Below, in pieces: positions 1-10,607 of a DNA stretch of 44,464 bases (position 1 is the stretch's first letter; each line of letters opens with the position of its first letter). Under the pieces are notes generated by a model that was given only the letters and a program-made list of their open reading frames with translations, did not search any database and was not told where the DNA came from. A program made the position numbers and the translations under genes. The stretch is taken from positions 1 through 44,464 of the forward strand of contig NZ_JARKPQ010000109.1 of NCBI RefSeq assembly GCF_029975155.1. The letters are read 5' to 3'. The stretch is from Propionicimonas sp. Its GTDB lineage: Bacteria; Actinomycetota; Actinomycetes; Propionibacteriales; Propionibacteriaceae.

Positions 1-1
1 G

Positions 2-452
2 AACGCCGTCGACGCGGTGTTCCGGCTGCCGCGGCACCGGCGGGAGGAGCTCGCGTCCACCGATCGTGCCCGCGAGCTGCTGGCGTTCGTCGGCCTCGGC
101 AGGGCGGCGGACGCGCTGTCGCGCAACCTGCCCTACGGCGACCAGCGGCGGCTGGAGATCGCCCGCGCGCTGGCCACCGACCCCAAGCTGCTGCTGCTGG
201 ACGAGCCGACCGCGGGCATGAACCCGCAGGAGACCAGAGAGGCGGAGGAACTGATCTTCCGGATCCGCGACCTGGGCCTGGCCGTGCTGGTGATCGAGCA
301 CGACATGCGGTTCATCTTCAACCTGTGCGACCGGGTGGCGTGCCTGGTCCGCGGCGAGGTGCTCGTCGAAGGCTCGGGCAACGTGGTGCAGAACGACCCG
401 CGGGTGATCGAGGCCTACATCGGCTCCCCGCAGCTGGAGGAGGGCGGCCCGG

Positions 453-460
<8 letters not shown>
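2..460 (+). CDS. livG: Branched-chain amino-acid ABC transporter ATPase LivG, 3' part
   Basis: Cytoplasmic ATPase subunit that powers uptake of branched-chain amino acids or related amides through a LivHM-type permease. Only the last 152 residues are present; the 5' end lies before the window. Visible are the ABC signature region LPYGDQRRLEIARA, Walker B LLLLDEPTAGMNP, the switch histidine in VIEHDM and the typical LivG ending VIEAYIG. The Walker A half is missing because of the window edge, not because the gene is broken. The stop overlaps the livF start by 8 bp, so the two are translationally coupled. Substrate specificity cannot be read from an ATPase. Confidence 0.93.
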
Positions 461-1160
<700 letters not shown>

Positions 1161-1219
1161 GTGAACGGGAATGGGACCTGTCCCCGGCAATCCTGGGGAC
1201 AGGTCCCATTCCCGTTCAC
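1161..1219. repeat. Family A palindromic repeat, doubled (A1)
   Basis: Two head-to-head family A units form a perfect inverted repeat: arms 1161-1185 and 1195-1219 (25 bp each), 9-nt loop. The right arm is GGGGACAGGTCCC followed by ATTCCCGTTCAC and is identical to 14510-14534. It starts on the base after the livF stop. It could also serve as a transcription terminator, though no T-run follows. Confidence 0.9.
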
Positions 1220-1227
1220 CGAAATCT

Positions 1228-1248
1228 CTGGTCGAGCTTGTCGAGACC
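1228..1248. repeat. Family B repeat (B1)
   Basis: Single arm of the dispersed TGGTCGAGCYTGTCGAGACC element, directly downstream of A1. The same core recurs near 12930, 15990, 17095, 19885 and 23490. Confidence 0.8.
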
Positions 1249-1270
1249 GGTCGATCGGCGGACGCAGGCT

Positions 1271-1276
1271 TAGGGT
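1271..1276 (+). promoter_or_regulatory. Putative -10 box of a leaderless DUF3097 transcript
   Basis: TAGGGT lies 6 nt before the GTG start at 1283 and no Shine-Dalgarno sequence is present, the arrangement expected for a leaderless mRNA. No convincing -35 box is seen. Confidence 0.45.
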
Positions 1277-1282
1277 GGCCCG

Positions 1283-2101
1283 GTGCGCTACTCCGACGAC
1301 GTCCTGAAGCCCGGCTGGCAGCAGGCCGGTAAGCCGGTCACGGTCGAGACTCCGGTGAGCGTCGGCATGGTCGTCGAGGACCCGACATCGGGATTCTGCG
1401 GCGCGGTCGTCCGCTGGGAGAACGGCCTGGTGGTGCTGGAGGACCGGAAGGGCGCCCGGCGCAGCTTCCCCTTCGGTCCCGGATTCTGGCTGGACGGCAA
1501 GCCGGTGGCCCTCGTGGCGCCGAAAATGTCCCGCCCGGCGGCGCCCACCCACACCGCGTCCGGTTCCCGGATCGGTGAGATCGCGCCGGCGAAGGTGGCC
1601 CTGGCGTCCCGGATCTACGTCGAGGGACGGCACGACGCCGAACTGGTCGAGAATATCTGGGGCGACGACCTGCGCCACGAGGGCGTCGTGGTGGAGTTCC
1701 TCGGCGGCATCGACGACCTGCCGGCCATCGTCGCCGAATTCGCGCCCGAGCCGGGGCGGAGGCTCGGCGTGCTGGTCGACCACCTCGTCGCCGGCACCAA
1801 GGAGACCCGGATCGTCAGCCAGGTGAGTTCGCCGCACGTGCTGGTCACCGGCCACCCGTTCATCGACATCTGGCAGGCCGTGCGACCGGAGCGGGTCGGG
1901 CTGGCCGCCTGGCCGCAGGTGCCGCGGGACATCGAGTGGAAGCACGGGGTCAGCCGTGCGCTCGGGCGGCCGTTCGCGACGCAGGCCGACATCGCGGCCA
2001 CCTGGCAGTGGATCCTCGGCCGGGTCCGGGACTGGCGCGACCTCGACCCGGCGCTGCCGCGCGAAGTGGAGCGGCTGATCGACTTCGTGACCACGAGCTG
2101 A
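1283..2101 (+). CDS. DUF3097 domain protein
   Basis: Actinobacterial protein of 272 residues resembling the DUF3097 family by overall sequence; biochemical role unknown. It is soluble, with no signal peptide or membrane segment. An N-terminal domain of about 95 residues is rich in small beta-type motifs (VGMVVEDPTSGFCGAVVRW), followed after a Pro/Ala-rich linker by an alpha/beta domain with IYVEGRHDAELVENIWGDDL and VLVDHLVAGTKETRI. The IYVEGRHDAELVE stretch resembles a Toprim-type EGxxD motif, an inference only. GTG at 1283 is preceded by a TAGGGT box and no ribosome-binding site. Confidence 0.8.
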   Translation: MRYSDDVLKPGWQQAGKPVTVETPVSVGMVVEDPTSGFCGAVVRWENGLVVLEDRKGARRSFPFGPGFWLDGKPVALVAPKMSRPAAPTHTASGSRIGEIAPAKVALASRIYVEGRHDAELVENIWGDDLRHEGVVVEFLGGIDDLPAIVAEFAPEPGRRLGVLVDHLVAGTKETRIVSQVSSPHVLVTGHPFIDIWQAVRPERVGLAAWPQVPRDIEWKHGVSRALGRPFATQADIAATWQWILGRVRDWRDLDPALPREVERLIDFVTTS

Positions 2102-2197
2102 GCACGCGGGGACTGCAGAGCGGACTCGGGCGAGCCCGGGCGCGCGGTGTGGATAGCCTGAGGACACCCCGATCCCCGGCCTACCAGGAGTTCCGCA

Positions 2198-2968
2198 GTG
2201 CAAACCGAAAAGGTGTCGGAGCTCCTCATCGATGTCGCCGACCGGATCATCCTCCCGCGGTTCGGTGCGCTCGGTTCGGGCGATATCGAGGAGAAGAAGC
2301 CCGGCGACCTGGTCACCGTCGCCGACCGGGACGCGGAGGTGGAGATCGCCCGGGCGCTGCGGGACGCGCAGCCGGAGGTCCTCGTCGTCGGCGAGGAGGG
2401 TGTGTTCAGCAACCCGACGACGCTCGACGCGCTGCCGGGAGCCGACCACGCCTGGGTGATCGACCCCGTGGACGGCACCCGCAACTTCGCCCGGGGCCGT
2501 CCCGATTTCGCGGTGATCGTGGCCGAGGTGCGGCGGGGTGAGACCGTCCGTGGCTGGATCTGGCAGCCGATTCACTCCCGGCTCTACGTCGCGGAGCGGG
2601 GGAGCGGCGTGACCTGCAACGGCGAACGGCTGGCGCCTCCGCCGCCGAGTCCGCGCGCGGTGCCGCTCGGCGCGAGCTACCTTCCGGTGCCGGGCGAGGA
2701 CCAGGCGGACGTGCGCGTGGTCCGGTCGTGGGGCTCGTGCGGCATCGACTACCCGAAGCTGATCACCGGCGAGGTCGACTTCCTGTGCTACCGCTCGATG
2801 TTCCCGTGGGACCACCTCGCCGGCGCCCTGATGCTGACCGAGCTCGGCGGCCGGATCGCCACCGACACCGGGGTCGACTACCACCCCGGGGTGATCGGAC
2901 GGCGCCTGGTGTCGGCGATCGAGCCGGGCCTGTGGCAGGTCGTCCGCGACGCCCTCTTCGGCGACTGA
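2198..2968 (+). CDS. Inositol monophosphatase family phosphatase
   Basis: Mg-dependent sugar- or inositol-phosphate phosphatase of 256 residues. Metal-binding motifs are clear: Glu66-Glu67 in VVGEEGV, the signature DPVDGTRNF (Asp89, Asp92, Thr94) and the C-terminal motif WDHLAGALMLTELGG with Asp205. The family includes inositol-1-phosphatase, histidinol-phosphatase (HisN) and fructose-1,6-bisphosphatase-like enzymes; the sequence alone does not settle which. GTG at 2198 has AGGAG at 2186-2190, and TAGCCT at 2154-2159 could be its -10 box. No pathway partner is adjacent. Confidence 0.9.
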   Translation: MQTEKVSELLIDVADRIILPRFGALGSGDIEEKKPGDLVTVADRDAEVEIARALRDAQPEVLVVGEEGVFSNPTTLDALPGADHAWVIDPVDGTRNFARGRPDFAVIVAEVRRGETVRGWIWQPIHSRLYVAERGSGVTCNGERLAPPPPSPRAVPLGASYLPVPGEDQADVRVVRSWGSCGIDYPKLITGEVDFLCYRSMFPWDHLAGALMLTELGGRIATDTGVDYHPGVIGRRLVSAIEPGLWQVVRDALFGD

Positions 2969-3048
2969 GCCGACGCCGCGTCGCTGTACGGCGGCAGCGC
3001 GGGATGGCAGAGTGGGGACGGAACGCAGCCACGCGAGGAGGAGCCGCC

Positions 3049-3225
3049 ATGGCCGACAACGATCGGAACGATGACGTGAAGGCACGGATGCGCGAGGCGC
3101 TGGAGCGCAAGCAGCAGGGTGCGGCCGGAGCCGTCCACGACGGCGGCCATCACCGGGAGAAGGGTCCCGCCGAGCGCGGAAAGAAGGACCACGGCGGCAT
3201 GTTCCGCCGCAAGGCCGGCGGCTGA
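3049..3225 (+). CDS. DUF5302 family small protein
   Basis: A 58-residue, highly charged protein (start MADNDRNDDVKARMREALER) matching the short actinobacterial DUF5302 type. It is probably a helix at residues 7-24 followed by a disordered basic tail rich in His, Gly and Lys. No function is known and none is claimed. The start is set by the strong GAGGAGGAG just upstream; the reading frame stays open further upstream but without a ribosome site. Confidence 0.8.
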   Translation: MADNDRNDDVKARMREALERKQQGAAGAVHDGGHHREKGPAERGKKDHGGMFRRKAGG

Positions 3226-3255
3226 GCGTCCCTGCCTGCCACGTGTGGGTGGGCC

Positions 3256-3373
3256 GGGCCCTTCGTGACGCGTCCGGGTTCGTGCCTCACCCGGACGCTC
3301 CTCAGGGAACGGCTTGCGTGTGTGTGGCCCAGCGGTCCCTGAGGAACGAGCGCCAGCGAGTGTCACGAAGGGC
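3256..3373. repeat. Family C nested inverted repeat (C1)
   Basis: Outer arms GCCCTTCGTGAC (3258-3269) and GTCACGAAGGGC (3362-3373) are perfect complements. Inside are inner arms CTCCTCAGGGA (3298-3308) and TCCCTGAGGA (3336-3345). The element fills the gap between DUF5302 and the convergent hydrolase gene. Other copies lie at 6498 and 16045. Confidence 0.8.
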
Positions 3374-3379
3374 GGCCAC

Positions 3380-4219
3380 TCAGGCCAGGGGGAGGCGCGT
3401 GCGGGGGACCTTGCCCTCGGCGGCGAGCTGTTCGTAGAGCAGGGGCAGGACGGCGCGGACGGTGGCCTCGTCGAACGGCCATTCGCCGGCCTCGTACGCC
3501 TCGGGCAGGCGGACGCCCTGGCTCACCAGGTACTCGGCCTGGCCGTAGAGGCCGGAGATCTCCGCGCGCTGGGTGAACGCGGCCAGCCGGTCCATCGCCG
3601 GGCCGTGTCCGGGCACCAGCACGGTGTCCTCGGCGACCAGGCCGAGGACACCGTCCACGGCGCTGGGCCACTCCTTCAGGTGGCAGTCCTCGCCGAAAGC
3701 CGGCGGGCCGGCGCTCTCCAGCAGGTCCCCGGTGAAGATCACCCCGGCGTCCGGGACGATCGCCACCACGTCGCCGCAGGTGTGTCCCCGTCCGAAGTGG
3801 ACGGCCTCGACCCGCCGTCCGCCGACATCGATCACCTTCGCCAGGGACAGCGGTGAGGTGGGCGCGGTCAGCGCCGTCGGCTCCACGCCGAGCCCGGCCG
3901 CGGCCTCGCGGCACTCGTCCCGCTCCAGCCAGCCCGCGACGGTGTCGTGCGCGAAGCTGGGCACGTCGGTGAAGGCGGCCAGGCCGAAGAAGTGGTCATA
4001 GTGCCAGTGCGTGACCAGCACGCCGACCACCGGCACTCCGGCGACCTGCTCGGCCTGGTGCCGGATCTCCGCGCCCTGCTCCGGCGACGAGCCGGTGTCG
4101 ATCACCAGGCACCCGGACGGGCCGACGACGAGGCCGATGTTCACGCCCGCAGGTTCCGCGACCGCCACCAGCACCCCGTCCGCGACCGGGCTGAACTCGC
4201 CAAGGCTGAACTGCATCAT
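3380..4219 (-). CDS. Metallo-beta-lactamase fold hydrolase
   Basis: A soluble 279-residue metallohydrolase. The metal-binding set is complete: HWHYDH (His71, His73, Asp75, His76), then GHTCGD, FTGD and VPGHGP. The family includes glyoxalase II, lactonases and RNA-processing enzymes; the substrate cannot be told. There are two adjacent ATGs; 4219 is used. The frame continues 42 codons upstream but through the hrcA operator, so that extension is rejected. TAGGCT lies 7 nt before the start and may give a leaderless mRNA. It is divergent from hrcA, with about 80 bp between the starts. Confidence 0.88.
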   Translation of the reverse strand: MMQFSLGEFSPVADGVLVAVAEPAGVNIGLVVGPSGCLVIDTGSSPEQGAEIRHQAEQVAGVPVVGVLVTHWHYDHFFGLAAFTDVPSFAHDTVAGWLERDECREAAAGLGVEPTALTAPTSPLSLAKVIDVGGRRVEAVHFGRGHTCGDVVAIVPDAGVIFTGDLLESAGPPAFGEDCHLKEWPSAVDGVLGLVAEDTVLVPGHGPAMDRLAAFTQRAEISGLYGQAEYLVSQGVRLPEAYEAGEWPFDEATVRAVLPLLYEQLAAEGKVPRTRLPLA

Positions 4220-4226
4220 GAGCGTC

Positions 4227-4232
4227 AGCCTA
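4227..4232 (-). promoter_or_regulatory. Putative -10 box of the hydrolase gene
   Basis: TAGGCT on the minus strand, 7 nt before the ATG at 4219; no Shine-Dalgarno sequence. Confidence 0.45.
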
Positions 4233-4248
4233 ACCGGGCTGCTGGGGA

Positions 4249-4254
4249 TAGACT
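4249..4254 (+). promoter_or_regulatory. Putative hrcA -10 box
   Basis: TAGACT, whose expected start point (about 4261) falls inside the CIRCE element, as needed for repression by HrcA. No clear -35 box. Confidence 0.45.
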
Positions 4255-4279
4255 GGCACTCCGCCAGGGAGAGTGCCAA
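4253..4279. promoter_or_regulatory. CIRCE operator (HrcA binding site)
   Basis: CTGGCACTC, 9 nt, GAGTGCCAA: the 9-9-9 layout of CIRCE (consensus TTAGCACTC-N9-GAGTGCTAA). Placed before hrcA it indicates autoregulation of hrcA-dnaJ. Confidence 0.93.
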
Positions 4280-4301
4280 CGCGCTGGAGGGAGGCCAACC
4301 T

Positions 4302-5318
4302 TTGCTCGACGACCGCAAGCTCACCATTCTGCGGGCCATCGTCACCGACTACGTGTCCATGCGCGAGCCGGTCGGGTCCCGCGCGCTGGTCGAGCGCTAC
4401 CAGCTCGACGTCTCCCCGGCGACGGTCCGCAACGACATGGCGGTGCTGGAGGAGGAGGGCTACATCATGCAGCCCCACACCAGCGCCGGCCGGATCCCCA
4501 CCGACAAGGGCTACCGGCTGTTCGTCGACCGGCTCGGTGCGGTCAAGCCGCTGAGCATGGCCGAACGCAGGGCGATCGAGACGTTCATGGCCGGCGCCAT
4601 CGACATCGACGACGTGGTTCGTCGCACGGTGCGGCTGCTCGCGCAGATCACCCAGCAGGTGGCGATCGTGCAGTACCCGATCCTGTCCGGCGCCACGATC
4701 CGGCACATCGAGATCGTGACTCTCAACCCCGAGCGCGGGCTGCTGATCGTGGTCAACTCCTCCGGCAAGGTCGACCAGCACGTCGTGGAACTCGGTGGCG
4801 CCCCGGACGACGTGATTGCCGACCTGCGCGGACGGCTGAACGCCACGCTCGTCGGGCTGCCCCCGGCGCAGGCTGTCGAGCGGGCCACGTCCTTCGTGGA
4901 CGGGCTGCCGGCCGACGTCCGTCCGCTCGCGGCAGTGGTGCTCTCGGCCCTCCTCGAACTCGTCACGGCCGACCCGTCCACCCGGGTGGTCGTGGGCGGC
5001 GTGCCCAACCTCACCCGGTTCTCCGACCAGTACGAGACCACGGTCCGTCCGGTGCTCGAGGCGCTGGAGGAACAGGTCGTGCTGCTGCGGTTGTTGGGAG
5101 AGGTGGCCGGTACCGGCGACGTCACCGTCCGGATCGGCCACGAGAACCCGTACGAGCCGCTGCGCGCCACGTCCGTGGTCGCCAGTGGCTACGGCACCAA
5201 CACCGATATCTGGGCCAACCTCGGCGTCGTCGGGCCGACCCGGATGGACTACCCCTCGACGATGGCCGCGGTGCGGGCGGTGGCCCGCTACGTCGGCCGA
5301 TTCCTGACTGAAGGATGA
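4302..5318 (+). CDS. hrcA: Heat-inducible transcription repressor HrcA
   Basis: Represses heat-shock genes by binding CIRCE and is released when the GroE chaperonin is occupied by misfolded proteins (family knowledge). 338 residues, usual length. The N-terminal winged-helix region (about 1-75) holds EPVGSRALVERYQLDVSPATVRNDMAVLEEEGYI and the HTSAGRIPTDKGYR wing; the rest is the dimerisation/GAF-like part. TTG at 4302 is chosen because GGAGGGAGG lies just upstream and the protein then begins LLDDRKLTIL as HrcA should; an ATG-started extension would cover the operator. It is followed after 3 nt by dnaJ. Confidence 0.95.
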   Translation: MLDDRKLTILRAIVTDYVSMREPVGSRALVERYQLDVSPATVRNDMAVLEEEGYIMQPHTSAGRIPTDKGYRLFVDRLGAVKPLSMAERRAIETFMAGAIDIDDVVRRTVRLLAQITQQVAIVQYPILSGATIRHIEIVTLNPERGLLIVVNSSGKVDQHVVELGGAPDDVIADLRGRLNATLVGLPPAQAVERATSFVDGLPADVRPLAAVVLSALLELVTADPSTRVVVGGVPNLTRFSDQYETTVRPVLEALEEQVVLLRLLGEVAGTGDVTVRIGHENPYEPLRATSVVASGYGTNTDIWANLGVVGPTRMDYPSTMAAVRAVARYVGRFLTEG

Positions 5319-5321
5319 TGC

Positions 5322-6485
5322 GTGAGCGCTGACTACTACGAGGTGCTGGGTGTGCCGAGGGACGCCTCCCCCGAGCAGATCAAGAAGGCCTACCGGCGGC
5401 TGGCCATGAAGTACCACCCCGACGTCGCCGACACCCCGGACGCAGCCGACAAGTTCAAGGAGATCGGCGAGGCCTACGAGGTGCTGCACGACCCGAACAA
5501 GCGGTCGATGTACGACCGCGGCGGCGACCCGCTGGGCGGTGGCTTCGGCGGCGGCGCGGGCGGATTCGGGTTCCCGGGCGGTGGCTTCGACTTCACCAAC
5601 CTCGTGGACGCCATGTTCGGCACGCAGGCCAGCCGCGGTCCCCGCTCGCGCGTCCGCCGCGGCCAGGACGCGCTCGTCCGGCTGAACCTCACTCTCGCCG
5701 AGGCGGCGTTCGGCATCACCAAGCCACTGCGGGTCGACACCGCCGTGGTCTGCCCGCGCTGCAACGGCAGCGGCTCCGAGGGCGGCGGGGAGCCGGTGAC
5801 CTGCGCCACCTGCCACGGCGCCGGCGACGTCACGTCCGTGCAGCGCTCGTTCCTCGGCGAGATCCGCACCAGCCAGCCGTGCCCGAGCTGCCGCGGCTAC
5901 GGCACGGTGATCACCAACCCGTGCGGCGAGTGCTCCGGCGAGGGACGGGTGCGCAGCCACCGCACCATCAACGTGAAGATCCCCGCGGGCGTGGCGTCCG
6001 GCAACCGGGTGCACCTGGCCTCGCAGGGTGAGGTCGGTCCCGGCGGCGGCCCGGCCGGCGACCTCTACGTCGAACTGGCCGTCGAGAACCACGACGTGTT
6101 CAAGCGCGAGGGCGACAACCTCGAGGTCGTGGTGAAGGTGCCGATGACCGCGGCGGCGCTCGGCACGCGGGTCACCCTCGCGACGCTCGAGGCCGAGCGG
6201 GACGACCTGGACGCGGAGCTGGCCACGGTGGACGTGGACATCCCCGCCGGCACCCAGTCGGGCGCCCGGATCTCCATCTCCGGACGCGGTGTGCCGCGGC
6301 TGCGGCGCGACGGTCGCGGCGATCTCGGAGTCACCCTGCTCGTGCAGACCCCGACCAAGCTGGACGACGAGCAGCGCGACCTGCTCCGCCAGCTGGCGGC
6401 GCTGCGCGACGAGAGCCGTCCCGAGGTCTCGGTGGCCCGGCACGGAAAGGGCGTGCTCGGCTGGCTGAAGGAGACGTTCTCGTGA
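5322..6485 (+). CDS. dnaJ: Chaperone DnaJ (DnaJ2 type)
   Basis: Hsp40 co-chaperone that stimulates the DnaK ATPase. 387 residues with all domains: J domain with HPD at 32-34, Gly/Phe linker about 67-90, four CxxCxGxG zinc motifs (from residues 144, 161, 187 and 201) and the two C-terminal substrate-binding domains ending in [11 protein letters not shown] at 5322 follows hrcA by 3 nt, so the pair is one operon controlled by CIRCE. This is the copy linked to hrcA; the DnaK-linked copy is not in the window. Confidence 0.96.
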   Translation: MSADYYEVLGVPRDASPEQIKKAYRRLAMKYHPDVADTPDAADKFKEIGEAYEVLHDPNKRSMYDRGGDPLGGGFGGGAGGFGFPGGGFDFTNLVDAMFGTQASRGPRSRVRRGQDALVRLNLTLAEAAFGITKPLRVDTAVVCPRCNGSGSEGGGEPVTCATCHGAGDVTSVQRSFLGEIRTSQPCPSCRGYGTVITNPCGECSGEGRVRSHRTINVKIPAGVASGNRVHLASQGEVGPGGGPAGDLYVELAVENHDVFKREGDNLEVVVKVPMTAAALGTRVTLATLEAERDDLDAELATVDVDIPAGTQSGARISISGRGVPRLRRDGRGDLGVTLLVQTPTKLDDEQRDLLRQLAALRDESRPEVSVARHGKGVLGWLKETFS

Positions 6486-6497
6486 GCATTCCCGCGA

Positions 6498-6533
6498 CCC
6501 TTCGTGACGCTGGCCGGCCCGCTCCTCAGGGAG
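6498..6533. repeat. Family C repeat (C2)
   Basis: CCCTTCGTGACGC followed by GCTCCTCAGGGAGC, the left half of the element seen at 3256. It lies 12 nt after the dnaJ stop. Confidence 0.65.
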
Positions 6534-6547
6534 CGTGCGGGCCACCC

Positions 6548-6629
6548 CTCGTCATCCCGCACCCTCTCGTCATCCCGCACCCCCTCGTCATCCCGCACCC
6601 CCTCGTCATCCCGGGCTCGACCCGGGATC
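6548..6629. repeat. Four-unit tandem head array leading into a family D palindrome (D1)
   Basis: CTCGTCATCCCG starts at 6548, 6566, 6584 and 6602, an exact 18-bp period. The fourth copy runs on into GTCATCCCGGG...CCCGGGATC (6605-6629), a family D palindrome. The array fills the dnaJ-rsmE gap. The period is far too short for CRISPR. Confidence 0.85.
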
Positions 6630-6651
6630 TCGATGACCGGGGTGACGCCGC

Positions 6652-8608
<1,957 letters not shown>

Positions 8609-8637
8609 CCCGCATGCCACCGACTCGTCGCTGGCCA

Positions 8638-8705
8638 CAGAAGCTGCCGATAGTTGCCCAGGCTGCCGAACCTTCGGCAGCCACGGCGATTATCGGCAGC
8701 TTCTG
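8638..8705. repeat. 68-bp near-perfect palindrome after tgt
   Basis: Arms 8638-8670 and 8673-8705 (33 nt each, 2-nt centre) match at 29 of 33 positions; both ends carry AGAAGCTGCCGATA or its complement. It may act as the tgt terminator, but its size and the lack of a T-run are unlike a simple terminator and closer to a mobile palindrome. No second copy was seen in the window. Confidence 0.85.
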
Positions 8706-8788
8706 CAGGCGAGACCGGAGGGCCGGGTGCGGGGGTGCAGGTGAGTGAGTCGCCCGTGCGGGGACACGTCCGGACGCTGGTACTCGGC

Positions 8789-8794
8789 TAGCCT
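8789..8794 (+). promoter_or_regulatory. Putative -10 box of the DUF3352 gene
   Basis: TAGCCT, 42 nt before the ATG; a Shine-Dalgarno GGGAGG follows near 8826. Confidence 0.35.
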
Positions 8795-8836
8795 GAAACC
8801 GCCCCCGGAGTCCGCCGGCGGCTCGGGAGGACAACC

Positions 8837-10606
8837 ATGAACTGCCCGTCTTGCGGCCTGGAGCTGGCCGCGGCCCAGCTGGTGTGCCCGCGCTGCGGCC
8901 ACGCGCTCGAATTCGGCCCGGATCAGCCCGGCGCCGACGCGAACCCGGCCGACAGCCCGTGGGCACGGCCGGACGCCGAGTGGGAGTGGGGTGCCGCACC
9001 GGACGAGAACGCCGACGCGGAGTCGACGGTTCCGGTGCCGGACGGCGTGGAACCCACCCTCGCCTTCGGCAGTCCACAGCAGTACCTGACCGGCTCCGCC
9101 GAGCCGCCCGCCGGACCCCATGCCCAGGCCTGGGCCGGGCAGCCGGGCGGTCCGGAGGGGTTCGCGCCGCCTCCGGACGGCCGCCCCGTTCCGCCCGCCA
9201 CGTCGCGACGCCGGCTGTTGCCCGTCCTGCTGCTGGTGGTCGCGCTGGTCCTGGCCGGTGGCGGCCTCGCCGCCGCAGCGCTCCGGTTCGGCTGGCTGGG
9301 TGGCGGCGGTCCGCGTCCGGCCGAGGTGATGCCCGGCAACACTCTCGCCTACGTCCAACTCGACCTGGACCCGTCGCTGGCCCAGAAGGCACAGGCGTGG
9401 CAGTTCCTGCGCGACCTGCCGGAGGTCAAGGCGGCCATGGCGTCCGGGCAGCCCGATCCCCGGCGGCTGCTGTGGGACGCCGTCGCCAAGGGCGGCGACC
9501 TCGGCGACGACGACTTCGACACCGACGTCAAGCCGTGGCTCGGCAACCGCGTCGGGTTCGGCGTCATCGAGCACGGCGACCGTCAGACATGGCTCACCGC
9601 AGTGCAGGTGACGGACGAGGCCAAGGCCGCGGCGAAGCTGCGGGAGTGGATCGCCACGAGCCGGCAGGACTACGACGTGACCACGAGGGACGGGTTCGCG
9701 CTGATCACCATGACGCCGGACACCGGCTACGTGCTCGGGGAACTGGACAAGGGTTCGCTCAGCGCCGACGAGCGGTTCCGCTCCGATCTCGACCTGCTCG
9801 GCGACCCCGGCGTGCTGGCGGGCTGGGCCGACCTGGCGGCGCTGACCGACCGGGTGCGCGGTCCGGACTCGGGTGCCGACCTCGTGAAGGGTCGCGCGGC
9901 GTTCGCCCTGCGGTTCAGCGCGAACACGCTCAGCTTCGACGGCCGGCTGATCGGTGTGGACGAGAGCCTGAGGACGGGCATCACCGGCGGCGGCGAACTC
10001 GACCGGCTGCCGGCGAGCACCGGGGTGGCCGCCGGCGTCTCCGGGGGCGCGAAGTCGCTCGAGGCCGCCTGGCCGCAGTTCGGGGACGACGCCGACTCGT
10101 GGCTGCATCGGTACGGGCTGGAGAAGGCGGACGTCGACGCGCTGCTGGGTCGCCAGTTCGCGATCAGCGTGCCGGCGTCGGCGCTGGGCGAGTGGTTCGC
10201 CGGGGAGCCCGAGGTCGGCCTGCGGATCGTGTCCGACGATGCCGAGCGGGCGCGCACCGCGCTGCACACCCTGGCGGGTCAGCTGAACGGCGAGCTGGCG
10301 ACGACGCTCGTCGACCACATCGACGGGGACGTGCTGACCGTCGCGACCAGCGGTGGCTACCTCGCCGAGCTCCGCGACGGGTCGGCCCGGCTCGGCACGT
10401 CCGACTCGTTCACCGGTGCCCTGCCCAACCACGCCCGGGCGACGTCCGGCGTCTTCGTCGACCTCGCCGCCACACGACTGACCGACGCGGCGGCGGAGAT
10501 GGGCGAGTACCGCGACTTCGTGTCCGCGCTGCGCAGCGTCGGCAGCGAGTACGTCGACGAGGGCCCGGGCGCGGGGACGTGGTCGGTGCGCGTGGTGCGC
10601 AGCTGA
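8837..10606 (+). CDS. DUF3352 membrane-anchored protein with zinc ribbon
   Basis: A 589-residue protein resembling DUF3352 proteins; role unknown. Domains in order: zinc ribbon CPSCG...CPRCG (residues 3-21), a Pro/Gly-rich disordered stretch (about 25-122), one transmembrane helix (about 127-149), then a large presumably extracytoplasmic domain of about 430 residues beginning RPAEVMPGNTLAYVQLDLDP, which is typical for the family. The zinc ribbon would stay in the cytoplasm. It is convergent with the transporter gene, with 1 bp between the two ends and no room for a terminator. Confidence 0.82.
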   Translation: MNCPSCGLELAAAQLVCPRCGHALEFGPDQPGADANPADSPWARPDAEWEWGAAPDENADAESTVPVPDGVEPTLAFGSPQQYLTGSAEPPAGPHAQAWAGQPGGPEGFAPPPDGRPVPPATSRRRLLPVLLLVVALVLAGGGLAAAALRFGWLGGGGPRPAEVMPGNTLAYVQLDLDPSLAQKAQAWQFLRDLPEVKAAMASGQPDPRRLLWDAVAKGGDLGDDDFDTDVKPWLGNRVGFGVIEHGDRQTWLTAVQVTDEAKAAAKLREWIATSRQDYDVTTRDGFALITMTPDTGYVLGELDKGSLSADERFRSDLDLLGDPGVLAGWADLAALTDRVRGPDSGADLVKGRAAFALRFSANTLSFDGRLIGVDESLRTGITGGGELDRLPASTGVAAGVSGGAKSLEAAWPQFGDDADSWLHRYGLEKADVDALLGRQFAISVPASALGEWFAGEPEVGLRIVSDDAERARTALHTLAGQLNGELATTLVDHIDGDVLTVATSGGYLAELRDGSARLGTSDSFTGALPNHARATSGVFVDLAATRLTDAAAEMGEYRDFVSALRSVGSEYVDEGPGAGTWSVRVVRS

Positions 10607-10607
10607 C

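Noticed and set aside
1161..1219. Simple intrinsic terminator after livF
   Set aside because: The arms recur elsewhere at gene ends and lack a T-run, so it is recorded as a repeat; a terminator role remains possible.
4011..4301. Upstream extension of hrcA from 4011
   Set aside because: It is antisense to the hydrolase gene and crosses the CIRCE operator.
6548..6629. Possible CRISPR arrays at 6548, 12866, 17041 and 23535
   Set aside because: Periods of 18-24 bp leave no room for 30-nt spacers and there are no cas genes; they are tandem heads or tails of palindromic repeats.
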